A program made the translations under genes and the position numbers. The notes beneath the pieces were generated by a model. It was not told the origin of the DNA and did no database searches. It saw nothing but the letters and a program-made list of their open reading frames with translations. Of a DNA stretch of 64,000 nt, positions 35,298 through 46,736 are shown one piece after another. Position 1 is the stretch's first letter. The number at the start of each line of letters is the position of its first letter. The stretch is from Rhynchopus sp. YZ270_cl-10 (Eukaryota > Euglenozoa > Diplonemea > Diplonemida > Diplonemidae): NCBI GenBank assembly GCA_964035575.1, contig OZ037885.1, positions 558,001-622,000 of the forward strand. Reading direction: 5' to 3'.

Positions 35298-35580
35298 AAC
35301 AGAAATCAGTGAAAAAAAGATTTGGACATAGAACACATTTCAGATCCGATAATACGATTCATGCGCATTCTATGATTTTTGGGGGTTTCTTTTAAATTAA
35401 ACACTCGAATGATGTGTTCAAACAACAAAAAAAAAAACTTTCTTTTCTTGCATCACATTACAGTTCCTGATAGAGTTGCTTTCGGAAAACGTGCACGGAC
35501 TGCCTCAAATTATTTTTAAAAAAAAAAAATCCATCATGAAATTATCGCTCTTTCGACGGTTACGGGGGGAGGTGTCTTGA
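35298..35580 (+). CDS. Candidate exon pair, un-named gene
   Basis: At 35298 the acceptor TTTCAATTTAG opens a frame QKSVKKRFGHRTHFRSDNTI, then HAHSMIFGGFF, stop at 35393. At 35464 the acceptor CATCACATTACAG opens two frames: FLIELLSENVHGLPQIIF, then KKKK, then SIMKLSLFRRLRGEVS to a stop at 35580; or VPDRVAFGKRARTASNYF if joined in phase 1 to the first piece. Which frame is real is unclear. Both acceptors are good and the first piece is strongly basic. Confidence 0.35.
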
Positions 35581-35599
35581 ATAAAAGAAAAGAAAAATT

Positions 35600-36642
35600 A
35601 AGATGTACCTAAACCACATGCTTAATCACCTTGAAATAAGAATGGCCGCGGAGAGTATGCATAAAAACAAAAGAAGGGAAAAAGGGGGGGGGGAAATAGG
35701 GGCGATCTTGCAAAAAATGTGTACTTTATAATGCGAAAAAATACACAAAAAAAAAATCAGGGTTTTATTGTGTCAGAAGGTTTTCTTTTTCGTTTTTTTG
35801 AGGTGAAAAAATTTTTCTTTTTGAAAACTTTTGTGGTATATTGGCGTAGATCGAAAAGGAATACCTTTTTTGCCTTTTTTTTGATATTTTATTTTGCGGT
35901 CGATGGGGAAATAGCCTTTTGTCTACTTTCCTCCATCGTCTTCCGGCCGTGAGGCCCCAATGCGGAAAGGATGGATCATTAAAAAAATATCAACAAAGAA
36001 GAAAAAAAAAAGGTAATAAAAGGCGCCACAAAAGATATAGCGGGAGGTCTTGTCCCTGGGTTGGACGCACGCACGCTACGCTGCTATCTGTTTTTTTTTT
36101 TTTTTTTTTTTTTTTTTTGAAAAAGAGTGTTTCAAAGAAGAAGAAGAAAAATTCGTGAACAGTGTACCTCAACCAACAAAACATTAAAAAAACAAAATGT
36201 CATTTTTTTTTTTTTTTGAATTAAAAAAATATACCCTCCCCCACTCCCCCCACCCATCTCTCAAACACACTGGCACTTTTTTGCTCCTACACCAGTAGCA
36301 TTTTACTCAGATTTTTGTTCTAAAATACAAAGCCATAAACCATGTCAGCAAATGACACAAATTATCACTTTGCAAAAAAGAGGAAAAAAATGAGGGTTTG
36401 TGCAGAAGCCCGGAAAGTGGTGCCGTGCGAGATAGACGGGTCAGGGAGGGGGTGGAGGGGGAGAAGAAAGAGGGAACAGGAGAAAATATGCCAGTTAAAG
36501 AGCAGCAGTTCTTTACCTCTCCGTTTTGTTCTCTTTTTTTTTTTTCCTTTTTTTTGAGACTTATCAGCAAAACATATGAATTCATCACTCATTGCAACGT
36601 ATGTCAACACAAAGGCTTTGCTGCAACTGTCAATTTTTTCTT

Positions 36643-36676
<34 letters not shown>

Positions 36677-39600
36677 AAAAAAAGTGGTGTCAATAAAAAC
36701 TCTTCAACGATAAAGACGAAATCTTCAACGATAAAGAGAGAAAAAGAGAAAAGAACATATCAGAACAGCAACCGCCAATTATGTCTCAACAAAAACAACA
36801 TAACTCAAAGGATGCATACACCTTTGTATGCAACGTAGGAAAGTAATAACGTTGATTGCAGACAATGGACGGGCTCAACAGCTGACAAAAAAGAAGAAGA
36901 AATTTGTTTTGATTATAGACTGCTATCACTAGATAGCAGCCACGTTTTTTTTTCTTCACAGAATCCTTAAAAAGAAGAAGAAGAAGAAATTTTCCCAAAG
37001 AGAACACTAAAAAAAGATGCACCTCACCAAAGGGGAGGGAGGTACTAAATATCTCTTGAAAGGAAAAAAAGCAAATGATACGAAATGATAAAGACAAAAG
37101 AATGTGTATGTGTGGGGGTGCATTTGTGCACACAATTTCAAGCTAAAAGAAAGGAAATCTAAGCTTTTTCAAGAAAACAGGAAATACATTTAATTTTTTC
37201 CTCTTTTTAATTCCATTTTCCCTTACAAAAGAAAAAAAATCGGTCCGAGAGCTGTGAACAGAAAAGATATGCACACACATTAGAGAACGAGAACGGGGGG
37301 AGTTTTTTGTTTTTGTTTTTGTTTTCCTCCCTTCTCTCTCAAACTGTGTGTACACACCACTCTCTGTCTCACACTGTGTCGGTCCTCTCGCACCATACGC
37401 AACCTCAGGCACAGCTTTTAAGAGTGTACCTAGAAGTGAAAAAAAAAGGGGTCGGTGGAATGATCTAGGCGTGTTTGTTTTGTGGTATCAATACTTTTTG
37501 TTTGATCTTAGACCACTGTCTGGGGATAGTAGTCACAAACAAAACCAAACATACCAAACATCGTGTGAGGGATTGAGAAAAAAAAGAAAAAGAAAAAGAA
37601 ACAGAGAATGAAAGACAATGAGGGCCGCCTTCGGCGAGACGTTCTCGTTCTCTAATTTCTTTAAACAAAAAAAATGGGAACTAAAAAAAATAATTGAAAA
37701 AAATAAAAAAACAATAAAAACATTACTGAGCGTTCGCTGTGGTATTTCATTACTATATTTTGGTCACAATAACTATGGTTTAGTGCAGACACACCTGAGG
37801 ATGAGCTCCACTATGTATTTTGTGGTGACGATTCTTGCAACTTTCTGCTTTTTTTTTTTTTGAACAATAAATTATGCTGAAAACCGCATCTGGCCTGAGG
37901 GGGTAAGGGGAGGGGGGGTCAAAAAGAAAAAAAGAAGCGCCGAGAATGAGTGTATTTTTTTTTCATGATGGAAATGAATAACGCTGTATTTGATACTAGA
38001 CGCTGATTCAAAACAAAAAAAAAAAAAAAGCAAAAAAAAAAAAATCCAAAGATTTGACAATTTCAACAAAATTCGAACAAATCCTAACAAAAAAAAAATC
38101 ATCCAGAAGGCTAGGGAACAAAAACTCGCGAATCTTCAATACTTTATTCAATCTTTTTTTTTTTTTACGGTATATTTTTTACAACTTGATACAAACAAAA
38201 AACCCCTCCCTTTGCAAGGTGTACATAAACAACACATGCTTAGCCACCTTTAACCTAGGGCAAAAGTTGGGAGTGGGTTTGGGATATTGAGACTTTTTTT
38301 AAAAAAATATTTTTCTTGGTTTTGGGGAAAACAAGGGTGGATACCCTGATTAAAAAAAAGGTATGGGGAAATGTCTACAAAAGGAGAAAAGGGGGTGTGG
38401 TGTGGGGGGGGGCGAACACTGAAGTGAAAGAAGGGGTGTGATAACCTAAAAAGGGGGCAGTTGTCAAAAAAAGAAAAAAAAAATAGGGGGAAAACCATGG
38501 CGGGCAGGGAAGGGAGCGGGGAGGTTTTTGAGAAGGGAAAAGAAAGAAAAAAAAAATCTGGCAAATGGGAGGAGACCTGAAGGAAAATGGAGGGGGGGAA
38601 AAAAAATAGTAGGGACGAAAGAGAGAGAGAGAGAAAGAGAAAATGGCTGGGAAAGGAGGAGAAAAATAAACCCCCTCTTTGGAGTGGTTCAGTTAAAAAA
38701 AATGGTCAAAAAAATCGACCAAAAATAAAGGGACAAATTGAAAAGGGGGGAGTTATTAGTGCAGACATCTCCGGCTGACCCACGTACGATGCCAGCCATC
38801 CGGATTGAAAGCACAAAAGAGAACTGATTAAAATATTTTTTTTGAAAGATGGAGGTGTCCACCCATTAGGGAAGGTGGGATAAAAAAAAGGGGGTCCCTT
38901 CAGGTCGGGGGGGAAAAAAAAGGGTGGGAAACGACTGAAAGAAACGTTTAGGAAAGATGAAATCTAAGCTTTTTCTGTGCTTAGTTCACCTAAGAAATTG
39001 AAAGTGTTAAATAGCTGGGGGGAATGGAGGAAATGTGGAAAACATCTGGAGAGAGAAAAAAAAAAAAAATCTGTGTCAGATCCTAACGTCCACAGTGCAT
39101 CGTAGGCATCTTTGAAAAAGAAAAAAAAGGCGGGGGTGAAGGACAACAACAACAAAAAAAAAGACCCGCTATTTTTTGCATATATTTTTTTTTTTGAAAA
39201 AAAAAATATGCACACACACACTGGGATTTTAGTGTAGAATCGGGGATAATTCACTTTGTTTTTTTTAAATCTGTCGGTACATAAAATTTCTGTTGCCTTC
39301 TTATTGTATTTTCCCATCTGAGAGGTGAGCCTCGGGGAGGGAAAGGGAAAATACTACTCCAAACAGAAACAATATAACCAACAAGACTCAGGTGGAGGAG
39401 GAAAAAAAAGGGAGGGGGGTGTTTTTCACGGGAGGGGTGCAAATGTTCCTAACATAAAATTCAGTTCTTTTTTTGTTGTTCCTCCCCTCTTCTGATTTTT
39501 TTTTGCTTTTTTTTATCGGAAAAGGGTCAGCCACCTCAAGTGGTCTGCAAACTTTTTTTTCCCCATTCATTTTCTTATCTTCATATCAACTCTGGAAACC

Positions 39601-39955
39601 CGATAAAAAATGGGGTTTTTCAGCTGACAATAACAAAAAAAAAAGTGTTCCACTAAATTCCTTTTCTTTTTTTTGGGGGGAGAAGATTTTGTTTTTTGAA
39701 ACCCCTCCCCGCCATACTACCCCTAACCCCCCCTACTTTACGACAAATTTTTTTTTAAAAAAAAATCTGCCGTTTGCATCATTCCTAACTGCATTGTATT
39801 GACTACCCTCCTTTTCAATGCATAAATCCTTTCCCCAAAAAATCCATTTTATTTTGTGAAATCCGGAATATATTTTTTTTGTCACAATTCTATCCTCTTC
39901 TGCAACATTCCTCACAAAAAATTTTTTTTTGGGTTTTTTTAAATGGTCAACTCGT
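35600..39955. other. Gene-poor stretch next to the cyclin
   Basis: Holds H1 (35599, 38957), H6 (36909, 37502), H3b (37775) and H5 (38754), plus G-, A- and T-rich runs. A plus frame at 36342-36557 begins with ATG after an in-frame stop (MSANDTNYHFAKKRKKMRVC), and a plus piece near 36,565-36,600 (KTYEFITHCN) ends at GTATGT. Both could be exons. Just downstream of the cyclin stop a 60-codon minus frame (39733-39915) starts with GTG only; it is not called. Confidence 0.45.
36909..36944 (+). repeat. Hairpin repeat H6
   Basis: GACTGCTATC and GATAGCAGCC pair around ACTA. Other copies are at about 2023-2056, 5778-5814, 26711-26746 and 37502-37536 (stem changed to ACCACTGTC/GGGATAGTAGT), all plus. 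Confidence 0.75.
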
Positions 39956-40450
39956 TTACTGAGCCTTCACCTTGGAGAGGTGGGTGTTGAAGCGCTTCAT
40001 GTACTTGTGGAAGAGCGAGGTGGAGACGTGGGTCTCGAATTCCAGGTCGAGGAGGACGGAGCGTTCGAGGCGGCTGAGCTCGGCACGCTGGACGCCTCCG
40101 ACGCTCGCGTAGAAGTGGTTGGAGTGGACACGGTCTTGGTGCCATTTGGTTGCAATGACAAGAGCGCCGAGGACGATACGGTGGACGTTGGTGTGGGTCA
40201 AGGCGATGGCCTTGTTGGTGCAGATCTTGTCGATGTACACCACGGCAATGATAAGAACCTCAACATCGCACTTAGTGTGCCCCAACCACCTCTGCAGGTA
40301 GCTCGTCAGGCTGATTGCCGGCGCCTTCTGTCCGTCGTACACGCTCACACCCTCGTCGTTGGTGCCCTCACTCACACTCTGCAAAAGCTGACCCACAACC
40401 TCAACCAAACTGTCGGTCTCCACGCTCTTCGAGATCTTAGTGATGCACAT
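39956..40450 (-). CDS. PHO80-like (U/P-type) cyclin
   Basis: A 164-residue single-domain cyclin. The cyclin box spans about residues 45-155. Visible family features are the YIDKI motif, NVHRIVLGALVIATKWHQD (helix with the conserved Lys), NHFYASVGGVQRAELSRLE and LLDLEF...SLFHKYMKRFN. These match the PHO80/PCL-type and protist CYC2-like cyclins that bind a CDK and act in growth, phosphate or cell-cycle control. It contains no destruction box that I can see. The ATG is followed by MCITKISKSVETDSLVEVVG. It is intronless here. It is the last of six consecutive minus-strand genes. The specific CDK partner cannot be told from sequence. Confidence 0.88.
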   Translation of the reverse strand: MCITKISKSVETDSLVEVVGQLLQSVSEGTNDEGVSVYDGQKAPAISLTSYLQRWLGHTKCDVEVLIIAVVYIDKICTNKAIALTHTNVHRIVLGALVIATKWHQDRVHSNHFYASVGGVQRAELSRLERSVLLDLEFETHVSTSLFHKYMKRFNTHLSKVKAQ

Positions 40451-40793
40451 TGTTAAAAGAGAGAAAAAAAAAAGTTCTCAAAAAAAGAAAAAACTGTGGC
40501 AAAGAAAAAGGGATTCGCTTTTTGTTGCCTTTTGTTGAACGAAGCTGTGTTCAAAAGTTTTTTTTTTGGGTGGCTGTTTTTTTTTGTATTTGTGTTTTGC
40601 CTGTCAGGTTTTTGTGTAGGGAAAAGGGGTGAAGGAGGTTGTGCAGGGGAAGGGGGGGAGACAGATTATAATGGGGTTTGGGGAAGGGAAAAGCTTTTGA
40701 AACACTCTTGGTATATAACACAATACTCCCTCCCCACACCTCCCGAGATAGGTTCGATTTATTTGCCTGTATATTTTTTGCAGATAGGCCTGC

Positions 40794-41120
40794 TTTTTGT
40801 GTTTGTGCGTAAAGTGTGTAATATGCTGTGTTGATATTTTTACTGCAATACGCCCCACTGACTACCTGGCCGTGAAGAGGAAACCTCTTGGCCAAAAAAA
40901 AGTTGACTTGAAACACAACAGCCCTCTCGTAAACAGTGTACCATGGTATAACCGGCTGTACCTTGGGGTGGACACCCCCAACCATGCAGTCCTACATCTA
41001 TTTCGTGGTTTACATCTGATATGTGTTGCTCCCGCTTCCACTCAACCGCTGGCAGCCGCTTTGTCATGCATCTGTAAGGACAACCTTGATACTCTCTGTA
41101 TTAGCACACAATGCCATTTA
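40794..41120 (+). repeat. H8 followed by H9
   Basis: H8 (40794-40898) is directly followed by H9 (40903 to about 41120), which starts GTTGACTTGAAA, contains GCCCTCTCGTAAACAGTGTA and the GGGGTGGACACCCC hairpin, and ends near GCATCTGTAAGGACAACCTT. H9 recurs at 58393-58570 (190 bp), 57131-57225, 20074-20170 and 6060. It fills the gap between the cyclin and the cysteine-rich protein gene. Confidence 0.75.
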
Positions 41121-41193
41121 CAGGCAGTTCACCTTAGTGCAAAATGCATAGTTATGACTCCTCCATAATTTTTTTGGGCCTTCTCTTCCCCTT

Positions 41194-42252
41194 TTATGTT
41201 GCAAGAATCTTCATTTTGTTCTTCACCCCACGGGAGTGAGCGCTACGCTGTGGGATTGTGACAGGGTTTTCTTTTAAGGCGCAAAGCTTCTGATCGGTGG
41301 TGTCGTTGAAGTACTTCGCCTGCTCCTGGGTTATAGCGCTGCGTGGTGGGGCCTGCTCATGCGACCACCTCTTGCGGATTACTGCGAATAGAACGTAAAT
41401 CATCAAAATTATCATGAATGGGATAATCGCTGGCGCCGCTGTCGGCTCCCCACCTAACAACCCTGTTAACGACAACAGCGCCTTTTTGCAGTCATCACCG
41501 CTCCACAAAGGCGCGCACTGCTCACACCGTTGTCCCCCCCAATACCCAAAGGGCGCGCTTCCATGGCAGTCACAACTATTTTCAAGACAACACCCATTTT
41601 CTGAGCATGCCGACCCACTACAAAAACTGTTCTGCACATACAACGGGGCCACACATTCGGCACTATCCTCTGCGACGTACACAGTATAATTCCCCCCTAC
41701 ACATAGCCAACAGTTTATCCGCTCCGCCGTGCACGTGGCACTCCCTTCTCTTCCACCCTGCGCAGTGCAGAACCGTTCCACTCCTGCACTGCATTCATCA
41801 GAGGCTCGAGGGCATACTGCAGTCTGCTTGGTGCACACCATGCCATTCGGGTTGTACGGTGGTGACAGAGGAAACGCGGTGTTCTCTTTCAGTTCGCAGA
41901 CACTGCTGTCTGGGTTGAAAATGTAGGTCGGCGTGTCGGTTGCATACTCATTGCAGGTACACGTGAAGTTTAACACAAACGCATCCTCCAGATCTGGGTC
42001 AGGAATGTCACAAAGCACCCCAATCGCCCCGGTTAACCCTGCCTCTCGCGAGGAAAATTCTTCTCGACATATTTCGCGTGCTGCGTCGCAGGTGTCGGGG
42101 CATTCTACTGAGGTGCGGACTGTTATGTCACCAGGGGGTGCACGTGGTATATAAGAATCGGCAGCGACAGAAGGGGTACAAAAAAACAAGAAGGAGGAGA
42201 AAAAGAAAAACGACGCAAATGCTGTCCCATAAGGCCCTCTAGGTGGGCACAT
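41194..42252 (-). CDS. Cysteine-rich type I membrane protein
   Basis: The protein is 352 residues. The N-terminal signal peptide has an FFFFSSFLFFC core. It is followed by an ectodomain of about 230 residues with some 30 cysteines, many in CxC and CxxC pairs, including an EGF/laminin-like stretch (GCCLENSCDCHG, then GGQRCEQCAPLWSGDDC). N-glycosylation sequons are present (NFT, NYT). One transmembrane helix lies at about residues 270-290 (IIPFMIILMIYVLFAVI) and a short basic cytoplasmic tail follows. It is probably a surface or endomembrane glycoprotein. No specific family recognised. The first in-frame ATG of the GTG-ATG pair was chosen because it directly precedes the signal peptide. A pyrimidine-rich stretch lies just upstream. 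Confidence 0.75.
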   Translation of the reverse strand: MCPPRGPYGTAFASFFFFSSFLFFCTPSVAADSYIPRAPPGDITVRTSVECPDTCDAAREICREEFSSREAGLTGAIGVLCDIPDPDLEDAFVLNFTCTCNEYATDTPTYIFNPDSSVCELKENTAFPLSPPYNPNGMVCTKQTAVCPRASDECSAGVERFCTAQGGREGSATCTAERINCWLCVGGNYTVYVAEDSAECVAPLYVQNSFCSGSACSENGCCLENSCDCHGSAPFGYWGGQRCEQCAPLWSGDDCKKALLSLTGLLGGEPTAAPAIIPFMIILMIYVLFAVIRKRWSHEQAPPRSAITQEQAKYFNDTTDQKLCALKENPVTIPQRSAHSRGVKNKMKILAT

Positions 42253-44004
42253 CACATTAGTAGAAGGGGGGAGAAGGGAGCGGAAGAGAGCGGAGGTCTT
42301 TTGTGCAAGGTTTTTTTGTGGGTGAGAGAGAGAGGGTGGTTTGGGTTGTCGTTGTGGTTGAAACGGCGCTGTGTTGTGGTTTTTTTTTGTATTTGTGTTT
42401 TGCCTGTTAGTTTTTTGTGAGGAAAAGGGTGGAGGTTATGGAGGAGGGAGAGGGAGAGGGATCTTACGAGAATGGGGGGGGGAACTTTTTTTTGTGTGGA
42501 TGTGAATTTCTTACGGGCATCCTTTTCCTTTTTTGAAAAATTGTTGGAATAGTGTAGTTGCCACCCTGTTCAAGCTCCACTGTTGTTCTTTTTTTTTAGA
42601 AACTTAGCCGCTAGGACCAACGTTGGTGCAATCAATGAGATATTTTTGGGGTGTACTTTTGGAGAGAAAGAAAAAAAAGAAACAGCAAACCTGAAAGATC
42701 AAATTGAGGCAATGGTACGTACCCCCCTCTCTCTACAGAGAGAAGGGATTTTGCGCAGTAAGCGCACTGTGGAATAGGGGAGTTATTAGAGTATAATCGC
42801 TTTTGTTTGGTTATATGGTGTTCCTATGCGTCCTATGTTGACATGTCCTTGACAGGGGTTTCAGGAACACCATTATAGGCAACATAAAGTCGCGTTTTGT
42901 TAATGAGAGTTGCTATTTCTTTTTGCGGGGAAGGGGGGGCGAGTCAAAAAAAAAAATTCTCCATTCCATGTTATTTGAGTGATCAACAAAAACAATGAAG
43001 AGAGAAGCGAAAGTAGAACAGTGAGAAGGGGAGAGGTGTGAAATAAAATCCTTACGAAAAGAAGGTACAGAGGGTGCAAGAAGTATACAATAAAAGTTAA
43101 AAAAAAACCTCTGCACATCCCCAGGTCCCCCGCTCTACAGGGGGGGGTTTAATAGTGTTTCTCGTTAGAACAAAAATCATTTTGTTTTGCACGCTTTCTT
43201 TGCGCTCGTTTGTCTTTTCTATTTATATGCCACGTCTGTTCCGTGAGGCATCTTACCCCCCTCTCTACAGAGGAAGGGGTGTGGTATGTGTCCCTGACGT
43301 TAAAAAAAAAGCGTGTAGTATAGTGGAGTTCATTTTCGGGTGTCTACACTACAACAACCAAGTTTTCAAAAAAAAAAAGAAAAGTTTATAAGATGATTCT
43401 AAGCCGTGCTTAGTCACCTTTAGTTAAAAAAAGAGAAATGTTGAAAGATGCATGTATCTCTTTCGCACACATCTAACAATGAAAATGAAAACACCCTTTT
43501 TCTACCTCTTTTTTTGTTATTTTACACACACTTCTTTGTGAACGGAAAGTGTCACGTCGTTCACACCCAACTGTGCTCCGCAACACCACCACCCAACAGG
43601 TGAGAGATAGTGTGTATGGAAACGTCGATACAATGCAGCAAACAACCCCAAGAAAGGAGAGGTGAGGGAACGACAACTGACACCTTTTTTTTCTCTTTTT
43701 CTTTGAAAAATTGTTGGAGTAGTGTAGTTGCCTCGGTTGTGTTGCCACAGTTGTGCAATCTCCACTGTCATTCCTTTTTTTTCAATTCCCTTTTTTTCCC
43801 CCCGACCCCCCTCCTTTCATCATTACACCACCCAAATCCACAACATCACCTCTAACATAATATGCCCCCACTTTTTTTTATTTTCCCTGACTGGGGGTTG
43901 AGGGAGCAGAAAACCAATCGCCTGCAATTTCACATTGCTAAGGCCTTACCTAGCGCACCGTACCTCCCCCTTTCAGAAGGCCCCCCCTCCCCCCTCCCCC
44001 CGCT
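42253..44004. other. Intergenic region with hairpin repeats
   Basis: Holds H3b (42541), H1 (43389), H2 (43441) and H3a (43711-43767), plus AT- and GC-skewed runs. The repeats keep plus orientation although the flanking genes are on the minus strand. Nothing else supported. Confidence 0.65.
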
Positions 44005-46158
44005 TCAGTAGAAGTCAAAGTACTTCGCCACCTCCTCCTCCAATGTGAGCTTGCCATTGACCGCATCCTCACCGCTCTTGAGAGCATGGTACACCTTTAA
44101 TGCTGTCTGCACTGTGGTGTAGTCCCTGCTTCTGTATGCTGCTGGGGTGGAGGTCACAAAACGCTCTTCGAACACAGCAAGCGCCCCTGCAAAGGTACGT
44201 TCAAGTGGAGGACCTTCCAACTCCTTCGGAAGACGTACTTTATCAAGAATCCCGCTGGTTCCTGCAATAAGGATGCACCCAAAGGCGAGGTAAGGGTTCA
44301 GTGTTGCATCTGCAATCTTAATCTCTGCATGCAAAGGCACACCACGCGACTCATCCCGGCAAACCCGCAGAGCAGCCTCCTTATCATCAAACCCCCAATT
44401 CTTCAGCGACCCCGTCCAGTACCCAGGCTGCATTCTTCTGTAGCTGTTTGACGATGCCATGACCACCGCCTGTAATGCATCAAGATTCGCGAGAATGCCT
44501 CCCAAAAAAAACTCTCCCTTTTCAGAAAGGCCATGAGCGGAGTGGGCGGAATGCAAAATGTTTTTGTTTGTCATAGGATCGCGAATGGACAGATGGATAT
44601 GCATTCCTGCACCCAACCCAGCATCGATTTTTGGGAGCAGACTGGCAGATAGGTTAAACTTTGAGGCAATCGCCGAGAGCGTTTCGCGAACGGTCACAAC
44701 GCTGTCCGCAACTTTCATGAGATTTTCATTGTACCGCAGCACCATTTCATATTGGCTGGTCCCTCCTTCACGGTGCGCCAGCTCTACGTTAGCACATATA
44801 TTATGCTGCTCACCTAACGCCTCAACAAAACTATCAAGAAAAGCGCCTGCCTTAGTATCCAAAGAACGACTAGAAGCAAAGCAAAAATTCTGCTTATCCA
44901 TTCCGCTCACCTTATCAGTCTCGAACAACGCAAACTCAAACTCCACCCCAGCACACACATACAGCCCACTCTCCGCTGCAACGTCCATCTGCTTCTGCAA
45001 AAAAGATCTGGGGCAAAGTGGGGTCGCGCTTCTGTCTGGCCCCACGATCTTTCCGTATACAATAGCATAGGTAGGATTGTACGGTGGAATGGTGAGGGTC
45101 GAAAACTCAGGAAGAATTTTATCCAAACGCGACGGCGACAACCCGGTCGCAGCTTCAATACAGCACGCATAATTCGCCATCCCATTCACAGCCTGGATAA
45201 TCCCAACCCCATCCAGAATGCGTTCCGGGCTTTCATCGAGAGAAGTGTCCTTTAGGTGAATCGCCTTCGCACGAATGCGACTAGAATAATCACAGATGAC
45301 AACACGCAACCACCGCACTCCTGCTGCAAGCAAGGCAGTTCTGATGGCCCTGGCGTACCCCCTCTGCTCTGCGAGGCTGGGACGACCTTCTTTTGGTTCT
45401 ACATTTGGTGGTGGTGTGGTAGTGGTGGCAACAGTCGGGGCAGTCGATTTGACTTCTCCAGAAAACTCCTTCACCGCCTGATCGGTGTTGATGATGCGGC
45501 CGAATCCCTTCATGTTGTGCAGTGCCCCGGTATGTTCTTCGGTTGTGAGAGCTGCGCAGGCGTCTTCTATAATGGTAACAAAGAAGCCGAGGTCTGCAGC
45601 GTCCCGTACAGCAGATTCGACGCATTGGTTAGTGAGCTGCCCGCAAACGAAGAGGTGCTTGACATCCATATTCCTCAAGACATAGTTGATGTTGGTCGAT
45701 TGAAACACCGAGCAAGACGTCTTTGGGATGACAACCTCGTTTAAGTCCCTGCGTGGTGCGATAAGGGGAAGGATGTCTGCCCCTTTTGCACCGTATGGGA
45801 CGAACAAAGGTTTGCCCGTCGTTGCGTTTTTCGAAAGTTTGTAGTCAATTGAAATATCGCGTCCATCCTGGGTCAGGCTTTCGATCACGGTGTATACGCG
45901 CTCGGTGCGGCCGACCCGCCGGGTGACGTCCAAAAGACGTGAAATATTTGCTGTCATGCTGTCAACATGGTCAAAGAAATACTCCCGCTCCCCGCGCCCC
46001 ACCCCTTCCCAGCACCCTTCCCCGGCAACGGAGCAGTGCTGCTGCACATCAATGATGAGAAGGGCCGACTGCGAGAGCGTCGCCTCGGTCAGAGCAAAGG
46101 CGGAACGGTCTGGGATAGGGTTTGGGATGGCCTTGCTGGCGGCGGCGAAGGCGTGCAT
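44005..46158 (-). CDS. Isochorismatase-like / glutamine-synthetase-like fusion enzyme
   Basis: The protein is 717 residues in one exon. Residues about 30-235 are a cysteine-hydrolase (isochorismatase) domain with the full triad: Asp37 in LLIIDVQ, Lys146 in VIPKTSC, Cys179 in LTNQCVESAVRDAADLG. A Thr/Pro linker (about 240-262) leads to a glutamine-synthetase catalytic domain to the end, with EFEFALFE near 405, AHREGGTSQYEM, GAGMHIHLS near 517, NSYRRMQPGYW and the Asn-Pro-Tyr segment near 616. Key metal- and nucleotide-binding motifs are kept, so it is likely active. GS-like enzymes of this branch often gamma-glutamylate amines or polyamines; here the partner domain would hydrolyse an amide or related compound, but the substrate is not known. 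A CCCTTGTCAG acceptor lies 26 nt upstream of the ATG. Confidence 0.88.
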   Translation of the reverse strand: MHAFAAASKAIPNPIPDRSAFALTEATLSQSALLIIDVQQHCSVAGEGCWEGVGRGEREYFFDHVDSMTANISRLLDVTRRVGRTERVYTVIESLTQDGRDISIDYKLSKNATTGKPLFVPYGAKGADILPLIAPRRDLNEVVIPKTSCSVFQSTNINYVLRNMDVKHLFVCGQLTNQCVESAVRDAADLGFFVTIIEDACAALTTEEHTGALHNMKGFGRIINTDQAVKEFSGEVKSTAPTVATTTTPPPNVEPKEGRPSLAEQRGYARAIRTALLAAGVRWLRVVICDYSSRIRAKAIHLKDTSLDESPERILDGVGIIQAVNGMANYACCIEAATGLSPSRLDKILPEFSTLTIPPYNPTYAIVYGKIVGPDRSATPLCPRSFLQKQMDVAAESGLYVCAGVEFEFALFETDKVSGMDKQNFCFASSRSLDTKAGAFLDSFVEALGEQHNICANVELAHREGGTSQYEMVLRYNENLMKVADSVVTVRETLSAIASKFNLSASLLPKIDAGLGAGMHIHLSIRDPMTNKNILHSAHSAHGLSEKGEFFLGGILANLDALQAVVMASSNSYRRMQPGYWTGSLKNWGFDDKEAALRVCRDESRGVPLHAEIKIADATLNPYLAFGCILIAGTSGILDKVRLPKELEGPPLERTFAGALAVFEERFVTSTPAAYRSRDYTTVQTALKVYHALKSGEDAVNGKLTLEEEVAKYFDFY

Positions 46159-46159
46159 T

Positions 46160-46736
46160 GTGTAGTGCTTCTTGCAATGTGACCTGACAAGGGTTGAAGA
46201 GGGGGGTCAATTAAAAAGGGAGTACACTTTGTACACGGTAGTCTAGGATGTCATTCCCCCACCCCAGACAGAGTTCATAATTTCCGAATATCTATAAGAT
46301 GAATGCACCCTCTTCTGCGCACATCTCCACCACTATCGTTATTGTGAAGGAAAGCTGGATACTAACAAGGAACCTGAGCTGGGTTTAGACCGTCGTGAGA
46401 CAGATTGGCTTTATCCTATTGATAGAGAGAGAGCCCCGCAGTCTCCCTTTTGCCACGCAATTTTGCAACGCAAAAGACAAGGTAGGTGGCCACAAATACG
46501 ACCTCAGGCCAGCGTATGCGATGAAAATATCCATCTCTCTAAGTCACCCAATCTTAGCAAAAACCTTCAAAAGATGAATCTTCGTTTTAATGTTATTTTG
46601 CCTCCATTTAGAGACAATCAATGAAAACACACAACACCCTCCCTCCTCCCTCTCCTCCCCCCCCTACGTTAGTCTTATGGAAAAACCCCCCCCTCCCTCC
46701 CTCCCTCTTCCCTCACACCATCTCTCCAATCTCCTA
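46160..46736. other. Short intergenic region
   Basis: Contains an H2 hairpin (46291-46327) and pyrimidine-rich DNA (46640-46735) directly downstream of COG5, suited to polyadenylation or trans-splicing of the next gene. No ORF supported. Confidence 0.55.

Noticed and set aside
39733-39915. 60-residue minus-strand ORF after the cyclin
   Set aside because: Only a GTG start, A-rich, and directly in the cyclin 3' region; no splice acceptor seen.
40551-40985. 144-residue minus-strand ORF between the cyclin and its neighbour
   Set aside because: Falls over repeats H8 and H9; the H9 part is read in the same frame at other copies without any gene.
44558-45744. Plus-strand ORFs of 162 and 170 residues
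   Set aside because: Antisense shadows of the GS-like gene, which has clear catalytic motifs on the minus strand.
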